From Azotosporobacter soli (GTDB lineage Bacteria > Bacillota > Negativicutes > SG130), in assembly GCF_030542965.1 (NCBI RefSeq), contig NZ_JAUAOA010000020.1:1-64000 (forward strand): a DNA stretch of 64,000 nt. The letters run 5' to 3'. A program made the translations under genes and the position numbers. Shown piece after piece: positions 52,338 through 61,048 of this stretch (position 1 is its first letter; each line of letters opens with the position of its first letter). The notes beneath the pieces were generated by a model, which saw only the letters and a list, made by a program, of their open reading frames with translations, was not told the DNA's origin and ran no database searches.

Positions 52338-52388
52338 AAAAGAGCACATCTCCTGGCGAACGAGCGCCGGGCCGATGTGCTCTTTTTA
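52338..52388 (+). terminator. Terminator of the 162-residue gene
   Basis: AAAGAGCACATC pairs with GATGTGCTCTTT, followed by T residues. Confidence 0.85.
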
Positions 52389-52439
52389 TTTCAGGCGCAA
52401 AAAAAGTTTTTTGTAAGCAGGAAAAATAAAAGAAGTGGC

Positions 52440-52605
52440 GAATCATTTATTTTCAACTCTTTAAGTGTAGGGAAGAGTTGAAGTGTATTGCTTTGCACGA
52501 CTGGCAGTTCCGCAGTGCGGCGCCATCTTTTTTTGGATGGTTACTGTGAAAAAAAGAACATAGTCGTTCGTCAGGCTATTGAGTAGAAGGGTGGAGGGTT
52601 TTTTT
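52440..52605 (+). promoter_or_regulatory. Structured leader of ndh
   Basis: TTCAACTCTT/AAGAGTTGAA (52451-52482) is followed by a GC hairpin (GGC and CCGC arms, about 52503-52530) that runs into seven T residues, which looks like a terminator about 70 bp before the gene. CCATC and GATGG around the T-run could form a competing fold. No known riboswitch is recognised. Confidence 0.4.
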
Positions 52606-53871
52606 ATGGGAGAACAAGAGAAAAAAAACAGGCCTCATGTCGTGATTGTCGGGGCCGGATTTGGCGGTGTACGCGTTGCGCGTGGCCTGGCCAAAGCCGA
52701 CGTGGACATTACATTGATTGATAGGCACAATTACCATTTGTTTCAGCCGTTGCTGTACCAGGTCGCGACCGCGGGGTTATCGGTCGACGACATTGCCTAT
52801 CCGGTGCGCGCGATCTTCAAAGAGCAAAAGAACGTAAACTTCCGCATGGCCGAAGTAACGGGGCTCGACCATGACAGCAAATGCGTCCTGACCAATACCG
52901 GACGCATCTGTTACGACCATCTGGTCGTTGCGGTAGGCGGCGCGACCAACTATTTCGGCATGGAAGGCGTCGAGACCTATGGTTTCGGCATGAAAAACCT
53001 TGATGAAGCGGTCAGCATCCGCAACCATGTCCTGAAAATGTTTGAATTGGCCAGTCACGAGCCGGATATCGACAAGCGGCGCGCGATGCTGACCTTCGTC
53101 GTGGTCGGCGGCGGCCCGACCGGCGTCGAGTCCGCCGGTGCGCTCTCCGAACTTATCTATCACGTGCTGGATCATGAATACCACAACCTGAACTTCAAAG
53201 AAGCGCGTATCGCGCTTGTGGAAGCATCCGATAAACTGCTGGCGTCGATGCCGCAGGAACTGCAGGAAGCCACGCTCGAAACGCTGATTCGCAAACGGGT
53301 CGAGATCCGTCTTTGCGTCCAGGTTACCGACTACGATGGCCAGCGCATGACGCTCAAAGGCGGCGAAGTCATCCCGACGCATACGCTGATCTGGGCCGCC
53401 GGTGTGCGTTCCGTACCGCTCTTGGACAAGCTCGGCCTCGAACAGGCCAGCATGCGTCGCGCCGTGGTCAACGAATTTTTACAGGCGACCGGCAAGCCGG
53501 AAGTCTTCGTCATCGGCGATGCCGCGCATTTCGTCCAGGACGGCCGTCCGCTGCCGATGATTGCGCCGGTCGCGATCCAACAGGCTGCGCATGTCGCCAA
53601 ATCGATCAAGGGTCTGTTAAAAGGCAAAGCGATCACGGAACAAAAACCGTTTGCATACAAAGACGTCGGCAACATGGCCACGATCGGCCGCAACGCCGCG
53701 GTCGTCCACGTCGGTTCGATCAAAATCAAAGGCTTCTGGGCCTGGGCCTTTTGGTCGCTGGTTCACATCCTGCGTCTGATCGACTTCAGAAACAAAATGG
53801 TTGTCTTCATGAAATGGATGTGGGATTACTTCGTATACGAACGCGTCGTGCGCATCATCACGCGTCAATAA
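52606..53871 (+). CDS. ndh: Type II NADH dehydrogenase (NDH-2)
   Basis: NDH-2 oxidises NADH and passes electrons to quinone without pumping protons. The 421-residue protein has the FAD site VVIVGAGFGGVRVARGL, LFQPLLYQVATAGLS, the NADH site FVVVGGGPTGVESAGAL and VFVIGDAAH, plus a C-terminal amphipathic membrane-binding region. ATG 52606 follows GGGTGGAGGG. A type II enzyme suggests a quinone-linked chain or NADH disposal in an organism otherwise built for anaerobic life. Confidence 0.92.
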   Translation: MGEQEKKNRPHVVIVGAGFGGVRVARGLAKADVDITLIDRHNYHLFQPLLYQVATAGLSVDDIAYPVRAIFKEQKNVNFRMAEVTGLDHDSKCVLTNTGRICYDHLVVAVGGATNYFGMEGVETYGFGMKNLDEAVSIRNHVLKMFELASHEPDIDKRRAMLTFVVVGGGPTGVESAGALSELIYHVLDHEYHNLNFKEARIALVEASDKLLASMPQELQEATLETLIRKRVEIRLCVQVTDYDGQRMTLKGGEVIPTHTLIWAAGVRSVPLLDKLGLEQASMRRAVVNEFLQATGKPEVFVIGDAAHFVQDGRPLPMIAPVAIQQAAHVAKSIKGLLKGKAITEQKPFAYKDVGNMATIGRNAAVVHVGSIKIKGFWAWAFWSLVHILRLIDFRNKMVVFMKWMWDYFVYERVVRIITRQ

Positions 53872-53875
53872 CAGA
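53851..53875 (+). repeat. Direct repeat, left copy: end of ndh
   Basis: This is the last seven codons of ndh and its stop region. A copy with 22 of 25 bases identical lies at 55349-55373, on the far side of the AT-rich protease gene. Confidence 0.8.
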
Positions 53876-53877
53876 GC

Positions 53878-53927
53878 AATTGAAAAAATGCAGGTAAGCC
53901 TTACGGCTCGCCTGCATTTTTCAATTG
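53878..53927 (+). terminator. Terminator of ndh
   Basis: AAAATGCAGG and AGCC arms pair with GGCT and CCTGCATTTTT. Confidence 0.88.
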
Positions 53928-54079
53928 CTTAAAAAATGCCAGCGAAGTTAAAAAACATGTATTTAATAATTATGTAACTTATAAAGAGTTTAAGCAGGAT
54001 TTTTTTGACTAATTAGGGAATGGGTTTCAAAAGAGGCGAAAAATATGGCTGTGTTCAAATTAGTAGAGGGGGATATTGA

Positions 54080-55213
54080 ATGCTTAAGCGGATCATACTG
54101 TGTTTGATGATTGTTCTAATTGCAAGTTCAACACCTTGTTTTGCGTTAAAGAGAGTTGTTCCAGAAACGACAAAAGATGAAATCGTTACTAAGTATTTGA
54201 AGAATCAAAATCTGGATTCGGTTGAAGGGATATGGTCTTTTACCGTTAATGGACTTTATGGCGAAGTTGCAATTATTAAAAATCCTTCGAAAGAGTTTTA
54301 TAAAGACTGGAATTATACAGGAGTTTTGGTCAATGGAAATAGTTTTGGTAAAAATGGTGAAGCGAAGATTGTAATAAATAAGACTGCAGTTACAGGAGTA
54401 TATACGGGGGCCTATGTAGTTCAATCCATGGTCGGGTGGGGAAGTCAGAACCTCGAAGCAGTTAATTTTGTGACAAGTCAGGCAAACATAATGCAAGCCA
54501 ATGTGCCATATCTTGGAACGGTTCACTTTATCCGAATTGATAACTTTAACACAACAGGAGGCGGAAGTATTGGCGGAAACTCAACGGGAACCGGATTTTT
54601 TGTTACGCCAACTACGATAGTGACGAATTATCATGTAATAGCTGATGCGAAAAAAATCGAGATTACCTTTCAGAATGAGTATACATTGACGGCAAAAGTA
54701 GTGGGAAAAGATGCGGCAAATGATGTTGCCGTTTTATCGGTAGAAGGTCTTGAAAGCAAAGTCGTACCCTTGGCGTTAGGATATACCAATAAAATTAAAG
54801 AAGGCGAAAAGGTTTATACCATTGGATTTCCATTATCAAATGATTTAGGAACCAGGCATAAAATTACGGATGGACTAGTAAGTTGTTTGACTGGCTTAAA
54901 AGATGATCCCACAGTGTTTCAGATCAGTATTCCAATTCAGCCAGGAAACAGTGGCGGCCCATTACTCTTATCTGATGGGAGGGTCATAGGAATTACAAGT
55001 GCAGGATTAAATAGTGTTTATTATTTAAGGAAAATGGGGACTGTGCCGCAAAATGTAAATTTTGCCGTAAAAGCCGATTACATTTTGCCGGTATTAAATG
55101 TTGCAGGTGTAAATTTGCCGACTTCTAATATTGAAGAAAAAGAATTAAACGCAGTAGCAATTATGGATAGTGCTAAATTAGCCGTTGTATATGTTAAAGC
55201 CTATAGAGAATAA
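54080..55213 (+). CDS. Secreted trypsin-like serine protease (HtrA-type core)
   Basis: The 377-residue protein has a signal peptide (residues 1-22), a unique N-terminal region, and a trypsin-like domain with catalytic His185 (TNYHVIAD), Asp215 (ANDVAVL) and Ser291 (PGNSGGPL). No PDZ domain follows, so it is not a full HtrA/DegP. The gene is clearly more AT-rich than its surroundings: a hand count gives 32% GC at 54241-54300 against 57% at 53281-53340 in ndh. This points to acquisition by transfer. Flanking copies of the ndh 3' end support that. GAGGGG precedes the ATG. Confidence 0.9.
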   Translation: MLKRIILCLMIVLIASSTPCFALKRVVPETTKDEIVTKYLKNQNLDSVEGIWSFTVNGLYGEVAIIKNPSKEFYKDWNYTGVLVNGNSFGKNGEAKIVINKTAVTGVYTGAYVVQSMVGWGSQNLEAVNFVTSQANIMQANVPYLGTVHFIRIDNFNTTGGGSIGGNSTGTGFFVTPTTIVTNYHVIADAKKIEITFQNEYTLTAKVVGKDAANDVAVLSVEGLESKVVPLALGYTNKIKEGEKVYTIGFPLSNDLGTRHKITDGLVSCLTGLKDDPTVFQISIPIQPGNSGGPLLLSDGRVIGITSAGLNSVYYLRKMGTVPQNVNFAVKADYILPVLNVAGVNLPTSNIEEKELNAVAIMDSAKLAVVYVKAYRE

Positions 55214-55251
55214 GGGCGATGATCTCTGCTTTAACTTTAACAGTAACCAAT

Positions 55252-55286
55252 AATCAGAAACACCCAGTAGATGTGTGTTTCTGATT
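55252..55286 (+). terminator. Terminator of the protease gene
   Basis: AATCAGAAACAC pairs with GTGTTTCTGATT, followed by TTGTTT. Confidence 0.75.
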
Positions 55287-55348
55287 TGTTTCAAGCCACT
55301 AGAACTCTCGAACTCTTGAATTATTGGAAATATCAAGACTGAACATAC

Positions 55349-55373
55349 CGCAGCATTACGCATCAATAACAGA
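55349..55373 (+). pseudogene. Residual ndh 3' end (right copy)
   Basis: Read in the ndh frame, the bases encode a tail ending SITHQ and a stop, homologous to the true ndh end (IITRQ and stop). Just upstream the homology fades. This is most simply a leftover 3' fragment of a duplicated or disrupted ndh copy. Confidence 0.6.
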
Positions 55374-55375
55374 TT

Positions 55376-55415
55376 GAAAAAGAGTGGTCATCTCAGTCAG
55401 ATGACCACTCTTTTT
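55376..55415. terminator. Bidirectional terminator
   Basis: AAAGAGTGGTCATCT pairs with AGATGACCACTCTTT around CAGTC; it serves the minus-strand gene that follows. Confidence 0.85.
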
Positions 55416-55421
55416 CATAGT

Positions 55422-55898
55422 TTAAGGCTGCTTTTTTAAAATGCCGTTGAAGTCGGAGCCGTAAGGCGAACTGGGTGGGCCCCAGAAGGCGAGCGTGTTG
55501 TCCGGTTTCAGCGTGAATTCTTCCGTTATATCTGCGCGAGAAAACGGCGGTTTCAGTGGAACCTTCAGCTTGCCAAGAGAGAAGGTGCCGACTGTGCGGG
55601 TCCACTTTTCTTTTGCTCTCGGATCAGAGCCGTAAGAGAAAATGACGCTGACCTGGTCACCTTCAATTTTTTCTACGACCAGGACAAGTTCCCGGCTGCC
55701 GCTGGCGCCGCCGTTTATCCCCGTCCAGCTGAATTGTCCGGCCCATTTACCGGAGAGAGCCGCCAGTTTTTCCGGAACCTCCGGACCCGGCGCGATGATG
55801 TTGACATCGTTTGGCAGGGGCGGCGGCACGGCTGCGGCTGCAGGCAATACCGTCAGAACAAACAGCAGACACAGCAACGGGATGATCTTTTGCAACAT
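55422..55898 (-). CDS. Secreted hypothetical protein (158 residues)
   Basis: A signal peptide (about residues 1-22) is followed by a Pro-rich linker and a beta-rich domain (LSGKWAGQFSWTG, RELVLVVEKIEGDQVSVIFSYG, FWGPPSSPYGSDFNGILKK). It resembles small lipocalin-like extracytoplasmic domains, but I cannot assign a family. ATG 55898 follows GAGGAGG. Single gene. Confidence 0.7.
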   Translation of the reverse strand: MLQKIIPLLCLLFVLTVLPAAAAVPPPLPNDVNIIAPGPEVPEKLAALSGKWAGQFSWTGINGGASGSRELVLVVEKIEGDQVSVIFSYGSDPRAKEKWTRTVGTFSLGKLKVPLKPPFSRADITEEFTLKPDNTLAFWGPPSSPYGSDFNGILKKQP

Positions 55899-56130
55899 GT
55901 TGTAGCCTCCTCGAGATTTAATTCCATATAAGAATTTCATTCTGGCTTTTTACTGCAAATCCTGCGTGGCATGCCTGTTTCCGCGGAGAAAAGCGCGAGG
56001 GCGTAAAGAAAGGCGAACGTGTTGGAAAGAGAAGGCAGGAGAAAGCGTAGGGCAGAGAGAAGCAGAAAAGAGGCCTCAAGCGGCGAAGAACGTCGCCGCA
56101 AAAAGTCAGTTGGAAAAGGAGTGGTTGCCA

Positions 56131-57018
56131 ATGCGAAAAGCAATGTTGTTCCTGGTGCTGGCGGTAGGGTTTTGGCTTGTCGGGGGAGTGTCTGCGGGAG
56201 CTGTGGACAATTTGAAGATTGAGGACTGGAAAGGGCACTCGTTCACGTTCATGTCGTTGCCGGACGATAAACAGGTTGACGGCTACGGGATTTTTAAGGT
56301 GGAAAATGCCGTAAGAGGTTTTGAGGGCGACGTTTCGGTTCGCATACCGTATGCCAGCCATGCCGGGAAAAAGGTTCTGATTACGGAAGTGGTGCCGTTT
56401 ACGGCCGGTTATGATTTGAAGGAATACATGGTGTACATGACTGTGGAAGGCAGCGGCGAAAAATTGGTGGCGCGCAGTATGCGCGGACAGGTCAATCATT
56501 TGGTACGAACGTCGGACGTGGAGAATGCGCGCAAGCAGTTTATGGGTAAGACGGTGTATTCGAAGCTGCGCGAACTGTCCGGTGCGCCGTCGGCCGGAAA
56601 TAAAAATCCGGCAGCCGTTTCTGTCGGCATCGGTTTTCCGGTTGTAGTGGTCGATGTGTATCCGGGCATCCAGGTGCAAGATCCTATCTGGCTGATCGTT
56701 TCGGTAAGCGGCAGAAAGGCGATCTTGCCGATGAACTACAGCTGGACCAATATGCCGCTCATGGAGTGGACGAATCGGCCGGCCTGGGAAGATGATCTGT
56801 TCATGGAAAATCCAAGAGTGGCGTTCAACTGGTCGCCGGAAATGTGGCGGAATATCGAAGCCGCTCATGTGGTCAACGGCATGTTCAAGGAACAGGTCAA
56901 ACTGAGTTGGGGCGAGCCGACTGCGCGGCAAGAAAACGGCTTCGTCTGGATTTACGGTACGAAAAAGCTGAAATTCAACGGCGATGTGCTTATTTCTATG
57001 GAAGAGACGGAACAATAA
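56131..57018 (+). CDS. Secreted hypothetical protein (295 residues)
   Basis: A signal peptide (residues 1-23) precedes a two-part product. The first part (about 25-125) has beta-strand character (HSFTFMSLPDDKQVDGYGIF); the second contains KTVYSKLREL and a closing region with VKLSWGEPTARQENGFVWIYGTKKLKF, which recalls SmpA/OmlA-like repeats that gauge outer-membrane assembly. The resemblance is loose. ATG 56131 follows AAAAGGAG. The GNAT gene is 24 bp downstream. Confidence 0.7.
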   Translation: MRKAMLFLVLAVGFWLVGGVSAGAVDNLKIEDWKGHSFTFMSLPDDKQVDGYGIFKVENAVRGFEGDVSVRIPYASHAGKKVLITEVVPFTAGYDLKEYMVYMTVEGSGEKLVARSMRGQVNHLVRTSDVENARKQFMGKTVYSKLRELSGAPSAGNKNPAAVSVGIGFPVVVVDVYPGIQVQDPIWLIVSVSGRKAILPMNYSWTNMPLMEWTNRPAWEDDLFMENPRVAFNWSPEMWRNIEAAHVVNGMFKEQVKLSWGEPTARQENGFVWIYGTKKLKFNGDVLISMEETEQ

Positions 57019-57042
57019 GAGGGTATGGGGGACAGATAGTAC

Positions 57043-57552
57043 ATGGAACTGCGAGTCATGACAGTGGAGTGGGCGGAAGAGTTGGTGTGCTTGCTGCGTG
57101 AGAACAAGGATCGTTTTTGTCCGGTGGAGCCGTTGAGGCCGGAGGAATATTATACGGCGGAATTTCATCGGCTCTGGCTGGAGAAAAACGGCGAGAATAC
57201 AAGCGAAATTGCTTTTGGTCTGTTTGAAGCGGGTCGTTTAAGCGGACAAATCAAACTGAGCGTCATCCAGCGCGGCGCGTCTCAGTCGGCCGCGATGGGC
57301 TATTGGGTGGATCGGGCATCAGAGGGACGCGGCTGTTGCAGCTGGATGGTGAGCGAGACGCTGCGTTATGCACGCGATAAGCTCGGATTGCACCGGGTTT
57401 GGGCCAGTGTGCTGCCGGAAAACAAGGCGTCGCAGCGGGTTTTGGAGAAGAACGGCTTTAGCCGCTTCGGCCTGTCGCGCGATCATTTGTGCATTGCCGG
57501 GCAGTGGCGGGATCATCTTTTGTATGAAATTATTTTACCGGACCTGACGTAG
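57043..57552 (+). CDS. GNAT acetyltransferase (RimJ/RimL type)
   Basis: The 169-residue protein shows the GNAT fold with the acetyl-CoA loop region AMGYWVDRASEGRGCCSWMV and the typical NKASQRVLEKNGF near the end. RimJ/RimL relatives acetylate ribosomal protein N-termini, but many are stand-alone small-molecule or protein acetylases, so the substrate is open. Confidence 0.88.
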   Translation: MELRVMTVEWAEELVCLLRENKDRFCPVEPLRPEEYYTAEFHRLWLEKNGENTSEIAFGLFEAGRLSGQIKLSVIQRGASQSAAMGYWVDRASEGRGCCSWMVSETLRYARDKLGLHRVWASVLPENKASQRVLEKNGFSRFGLSRDHLCIAGQWRDHLLYEIILPDLT

Positions 57553-57556
57553 CAAG

Positions 57557-57598
57557 AAAAACAGGGTGTGCGAGCGGAAGAGGCACATCCTGTTTTTC
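57557..57598 (+). terminator. Terminator of the GNAT gene
   Basis: AAAAACAGG and TGTGC arms pair with GCACA and CCTGTTTTT. Confidence 0.85.
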
Positions 57599-57654
57599 GT
57601 TTTCGGGTATAATAGATAAGCAAGAGTCTTATTTGCCCGGGGGAGGAAGAGAAA

Positions 57655-59517
57655 ATGAGGATGCCATGGCTGCACACGCTGCGTTTTCGTTTGTTGATTG
57701 TCACGTTGATCATCGTCACCGTACCGATCATGCTGACTGGTTATATGCTAAAGGTCAAGACAGCGGACGCACTGCTGGCGGAAAAACAGGAGAAGCTGTT
57801 CGGCTTGACCCGCCTTTTGGACACGGCGCTGGGGCATGATTTTGAGGAGGTATTGGCGGAGACGGAGCAGACGCTCAGCCGGGAAGAAAAAATACGGCAG
57901 CTCAATCAGCGGTTGTCGGTCTATACCGACCGGATTGCGGCCGCGTCGCCGGGCGTCGGCGTCGGCTATTACAGCCGCGAACTGGATGCGATCATCACGT
58001 ACGGCCCGAGTGAAGAGTACGCAGCGACGGTCGGACGTTCGATCGAAGCAAACCATCCGGGGCGGCGCGTGATGCAAAGCGGGCAGCAGGCGGTGGAGTC
58101 GGGCTCGCAGGTGCGCGGCAGGATCATGAATGCGATGCTGCCGATCAGTCGCGACGGAAAGGTGATCGGCTATATCTGGGCCAACGAACTGACCGATAAC
58201 GTAGAAGCGCAACTGGCGGTAATCGAACGCGGTATTTTCGGCGCGGTGGCCTGCGGCATTTTGGTGGCGCTCTCGCTTTCGCTCGGTCTGACGCATCGCC
58301 TGGTCAATGAGGTGACGACGATCAAGGGTGGGCTCGAAGAAATGCAGTTCGACCTGCGCAAAACGATCGCGCCGCTCGAAGGCGAGATGGGAGAGATTTC
58401 CCTGGCGATCAATGGGATGGCGCAGTCGCTGCTTAATTCGCGCGGTCTGACGGAGAACATCATGTTCAGTATTGCCGATGGCATCATCACGGTGAACAAT
58501 CAGGGGAACATCACGATGATGAACCGGGCCGCGCAGGAGCTGACAGGCTTTGCGCCGGAAGAAGTGGTCGGCCGTTTTTATAAGGATATGTTCCAGAGCC
58601 ATCCGGAGTTCCACAGCTGGCTGCTCGATACGCTGGAGAGCGGCGCCAACCATATCGGCATGGCGATGGAGTATCCGGTGAAGCACGGCACCAGTCATAT
58701 CAGCGCCAGCACGACGCGGCTCAAGAACAGCCGGGAGGAGATCATCGGCGCGGTGGTGGTCTTTAAGGATCTGACGGAGCAGCACCGGCTGCAGGAACAG
58801 GTACAGCGCGCGGAAAAATTGGCGACGCTCGGCGAGTTAATGGCCGGCGTCGCGCATGAGATCCGCAATCCGCTGACTGCGATCAAAGGTTTTGTGCAAT
58901 ATCTGAGCGAGACCGACAGCGAGGAAGAGCGCCAGGAATATATGCCGATCATCAGCAAGGAAGTGGATCGGATCAACGCGGTGATTGAAGAGATGCTTTA
59001 TTTCTCGAAACCGTGTCCGCTGCGTCGCCGTCTTTTGGACTTTAACGCGGTCGTGGCGGCCACGCTGCTGCTTGTTGATAATAAGGCGCGGCGCGGCAAG
59101 GTCGTGTTCGTACGGCATCTGGCGGAAGGCTTGCCGGAAGTGGAAGGCGATGAAGAACAGCTGCGTCAGCTACTACTCAATCTGGTGATGAACGCCGTGC
59201 AGGCGACCGCGGCGGGCGGTACGGTGGCCGTTCGAACCTGGCGCAAGGCGGAACAGCTTTGTCTTCAGGTATCGGACAATGGCAGCGGCATTTTGCCGGA
59301 AAATCTGGCGCAGGTCTATGATCCGTTTTTTACCACGAAACAGAACGGCACCGGGCTTGGTCTGGCGGTGGTACAGCGGATACTGAGCAGTCACGGGGGA
59401 AGAATGGAACTGGAAAGCGTCTGGGGTCACGGAACCACGGTGTTGGTGTACCTGCCGCTTACGCAAGGAGGAAGCAAAGATGGTAGAGAAACAATACCGC
59501 ATTTTGATCGTAGATGA
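57655..59517 (+). CDS. atoS: Sensor histidine kinase AtoS
   Basis: The 620-residue kinase has two membrane segments (about 12-34 and 190-215) around a single-Cache-like sensor, HAMP, PAS (about 270-380; NGITVNN-like start at FSIADGIITVNN), HisKA with acceptor His401 (AGVAHEIRNPL) and HATPase (NLVMNAVQA, DNGSGILPE, NGTGLGLAV). It precedes atoC, with overlapping stop and start, and atoDAEB, so it senses a short-chain acid such as acetoacetate. GGGGGAGG precedes the ATG. Confidence 0.92.
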   Translation: MRMPWLHTLRFRLLIVTLIIVTVPIMLTGYMLKVKTADALLAEKQEKLFGLTRLLDTALGHDFEEVLAETEQTLSREEKIRQLNQRLSVYTDRIAAASPGVGVGYYSRELDAIITYGPSEEYAATVGRSIEANHPGRRVMQSGQQAVESGSQVRGRIMNAMLPISRDGKVIGYIWANELTDNVEAQLAVIERGIFGAVACGILVALSLSLGLTHRLVNEVTTIKGGLEEMQFDLRKTIAPLEGEMGEISLAINGMAQSLLNSRGLTENIMFSIADGIITVNNQGNITMMNRAAQELTGFAPEEVVGRFYKDMFQSHPEFHSWLLDTLESGANHIGMAMEYPVKHGTSHISASTTRLKNSREEIIGAVVVFKDLTEQHRLQEQVQRAEKLATLGELMAGVAHEIRNPLTAIKGFVQYLSETDSEEERQEYMPIISKEVDRINAVIEEMLYFSKPCPLRRRLLDFNAVVAATLLLVDNKARRGKVVFVRHLAEGLPEVEGDEEQLRQLLLNLVMNAVQATAAGGTVAVRTWRKAEQLCLQVSDNGSGILPENLAQVYDPFFTTKQNGTGLGLAVVQRILSSHGGRMELESVWGHGTTVLVYLPLTQGGSKDGRETIPHFDRR

Positions 59518-60862
59518 CGAAGACAGCGTACGGCGCTTGCTCGGTGCGGTCTTGCGCCGCGAAGGCTATCAGGTCGAGACCGCGGAAGACGGGCGGGAAG
59601 GACTGGAAAAATTCACGCTCTGGCGGCCCGATCTCGTCCTGCTCGATATCCGGATGCCGGAGATGGACGGCATGACCGCGCTCGGCGAGATCAGGCGCTG
59701 CCAGCCGACGGCCAAAGTGATTTTGATGACCGCGTTTGCCGCGGTCGATACCGCGGTGACCGCGCTGAAGCAGGGCGCGTTCGACTATATCATCAAGCCG
59801 TTTAATTTGGATGAGGTAAAGCTTTTGGCCAGCCGGGCGAAGGAAATGAGCCAGATGACCGAGGAAATCAGTTTGCTGCACCGCGAATTGAACGCGCTCT
59901 ACCGGCTGGATCATTTCCTGACCAACAGTCCGCGCATGAAAGAACTTTGCCGGACGGTGGCCAAGGTGGCGCAAAGCAACGCCAATGTGTTGGTGACCGG
60001 CGAGAGCGGCACCGGCAAGGAGCTGATCGCCAACACGATTCACTATAACAGTCTCCGGCGGCAGGGACCGTTTATCAAGGTGAACTGCGGCGCACTGCCG
60101 GAAGGGCTTTTGGAAAGCGAACTGTTCGGGCATGAAAGAGGTGCGTTTACCGGCGCGGCCGGACGGCGCATCGGGCGCTTCGAGCAGGCCGCGGGCGGCA
60201 CGCTGCTGCTCGATGAGATCGGCGAAATGCCGTCCAGCCTGCAGGTGAAGCTGCTTCGGGTGCTGCAGGAAAAAGAGTTCCAACGCCTTGGCGGCAGTCA
60301 GACGTTGAAGACCGATGTCCGGGTGATCGGCGCGACGAACCGTTCGCTGCCCAAGCTGGTGGAGGAAGGCACGTTCCGCCAGGATCTCTTTTACCGCTTG
60401 AATGTGGTGACGCTCGAACTTCTGCCGCTGCGTGAACGGCCGGAAGACGTGGCGCTGTTGGCCAATCATTTTTTGCAGAAGTTTTCCCATGACAACGGAC
60501 GCGACATGCTCGGTTTCGACCGCGCGGCCATGCGTCTTCTGGAGCGGCACGACTGGCCGGGCAACGTGCGCGAACTGGCGAATGTCGTAGAGCGGGCGGT
60601 CATCATGAGTACGGGACAGATCATTTTTCCGGAAGATTTGCCGCCGGGACTGGGCAGCCAGGCGGAGACGCATCCGCAGCCTGGTTATCGAGGGGCGGGG
60701 CAGAGTCTGAAAGAGCGCGTGAAGGAGGCGGAAAGCGGCTTCATCCGTGAAGCACTGCTGCATAACGGCGGCAACAAGGTGCAGACGGCGCGAGAACTCG
60801 GCATCAGTCGGCGTTCGCTCCTCTATAAGATTCAGGAATATGGCTTAGAACACTGTGAATAA
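59480..60862 (+). CDS. atoC: Sigma-54-dependent response regulator AtoC
   Basis: The 460-residue NtrC-type protein has a receiver domain with acceptor Asp56 (LLDIRMP), an AAA+ core with GESGTGKE (Walker A), the sigma-54 contact ESELFGHERGAFTGA, and a Fis-type helix-turn-helix (NKVQTARELGISRRSLLYKI) at the end. It overlaps atoS and should activate the sigma-54 promoter of atoDAEB just downstream. GGAGGAAG precedes the ATG. Confidence 0.95.
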   Translation: MVEKQYRILIVDDEDSVRRLLGAVLRREGYQVETAEDGREGLEKFTLWRPDLVLLDIRMPEMDGMTALGEIRRCQPTAKVILMTAFAAVDTAVTALKQGAFDYIIKPFNLDEVKLLASRAKEMSQMTEEISLLHRELNALYRLDHFLTNSPRMKELCRTVAKVAQSNANVLVTGESGTGKELIANTIHYNSLRRQGPFIKVNCGALPEGLLESELFGHERGAFTGAAGRRIGRFEQAAGGTLLLDEIGEMPSSLQVKLLRVLQEKEFQRLGGSQTLKTDVRVIGATNRSLPKLVEEGTFRQDLFYRLNVVTLELLPLRERPEDVALLANHFLQKFSHDNGRDMLGFDRAAMRLLERHDWPGNVRELANVVERAVIMSTGQIIFPEDLPPGLGSQAETHPQPGYRGAGQSLKERVKEAESGFIREALLHNGGNKVQTARELGISRRSLLYKIQEYGLEHCE

Positions 60863-60871
60863 AGACGCGCA

Positions 60872-60889
60872 TGCGCAAAATTTTGCGCA
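60872..60889. promoter_or_regulatory. Likely AtoC binding palindrome
   Basis: TGCGCAAAATTTTGCGCA is a perfect 18-bp palindrome, about 100 bp before the sigma-54 promoter. That is a usual enhancer distance, and the Fis-type domain of AtoC binds dyad sites. Confidence 0.65.
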
Positions 60890-60926
60890 GCGACAGCGCC
60901 GTTTTGTGACGGCAAAGAGAAACGGC

Positions 60927-60971
60927 AAAAAGAGTACAACCCTTAGAAAGTAAGGGCTGTACTCTTTTTTT
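60927..60971 (+). terminator. Terminator of atoSC
   Basis: AAAGAGTACAACCCTTA pairs with TAAGGG and TGTACTCTTT, followed by a T-run; it separates atoSC from atoDAEB. Confidence 0.92.
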
Positions 60972-60987
60972 ATTGTTTGCGCCGCAG

Positions 60988-61004
60988 TTGGCATCGTCTT
61001 TGCG
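60988..61004 (+). promoter_or_regulatory. Sigma-54 promoter of atoDAEB
   Basis: TTGGCATCGTCTTTGCG has the -24 GG and -12 GC dinucleotides with exactly 10 bp between, plus the TTGGCA and TTTGC context. Confidence 0.85.
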
Positions 61005-61048
61005 TTACTGGTAGGAGAAACAGAGAATAGGCTTTAAGGAGGGCAACT

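Noticed and set aside
52545-52560. Rex operator before ndh
   Set aside because: Only one half (TGTGAA) is good; the other half matches four of six positions, too weak for a claim.
59459-60763. 434-codon minus-strand frame opposite atoC
   Set aside because: Shadow of a strongly conserved NtrC-type gene in GC-rich DNA. The same applies to the long antisense frames at 30860-31750 and 62423-63478.
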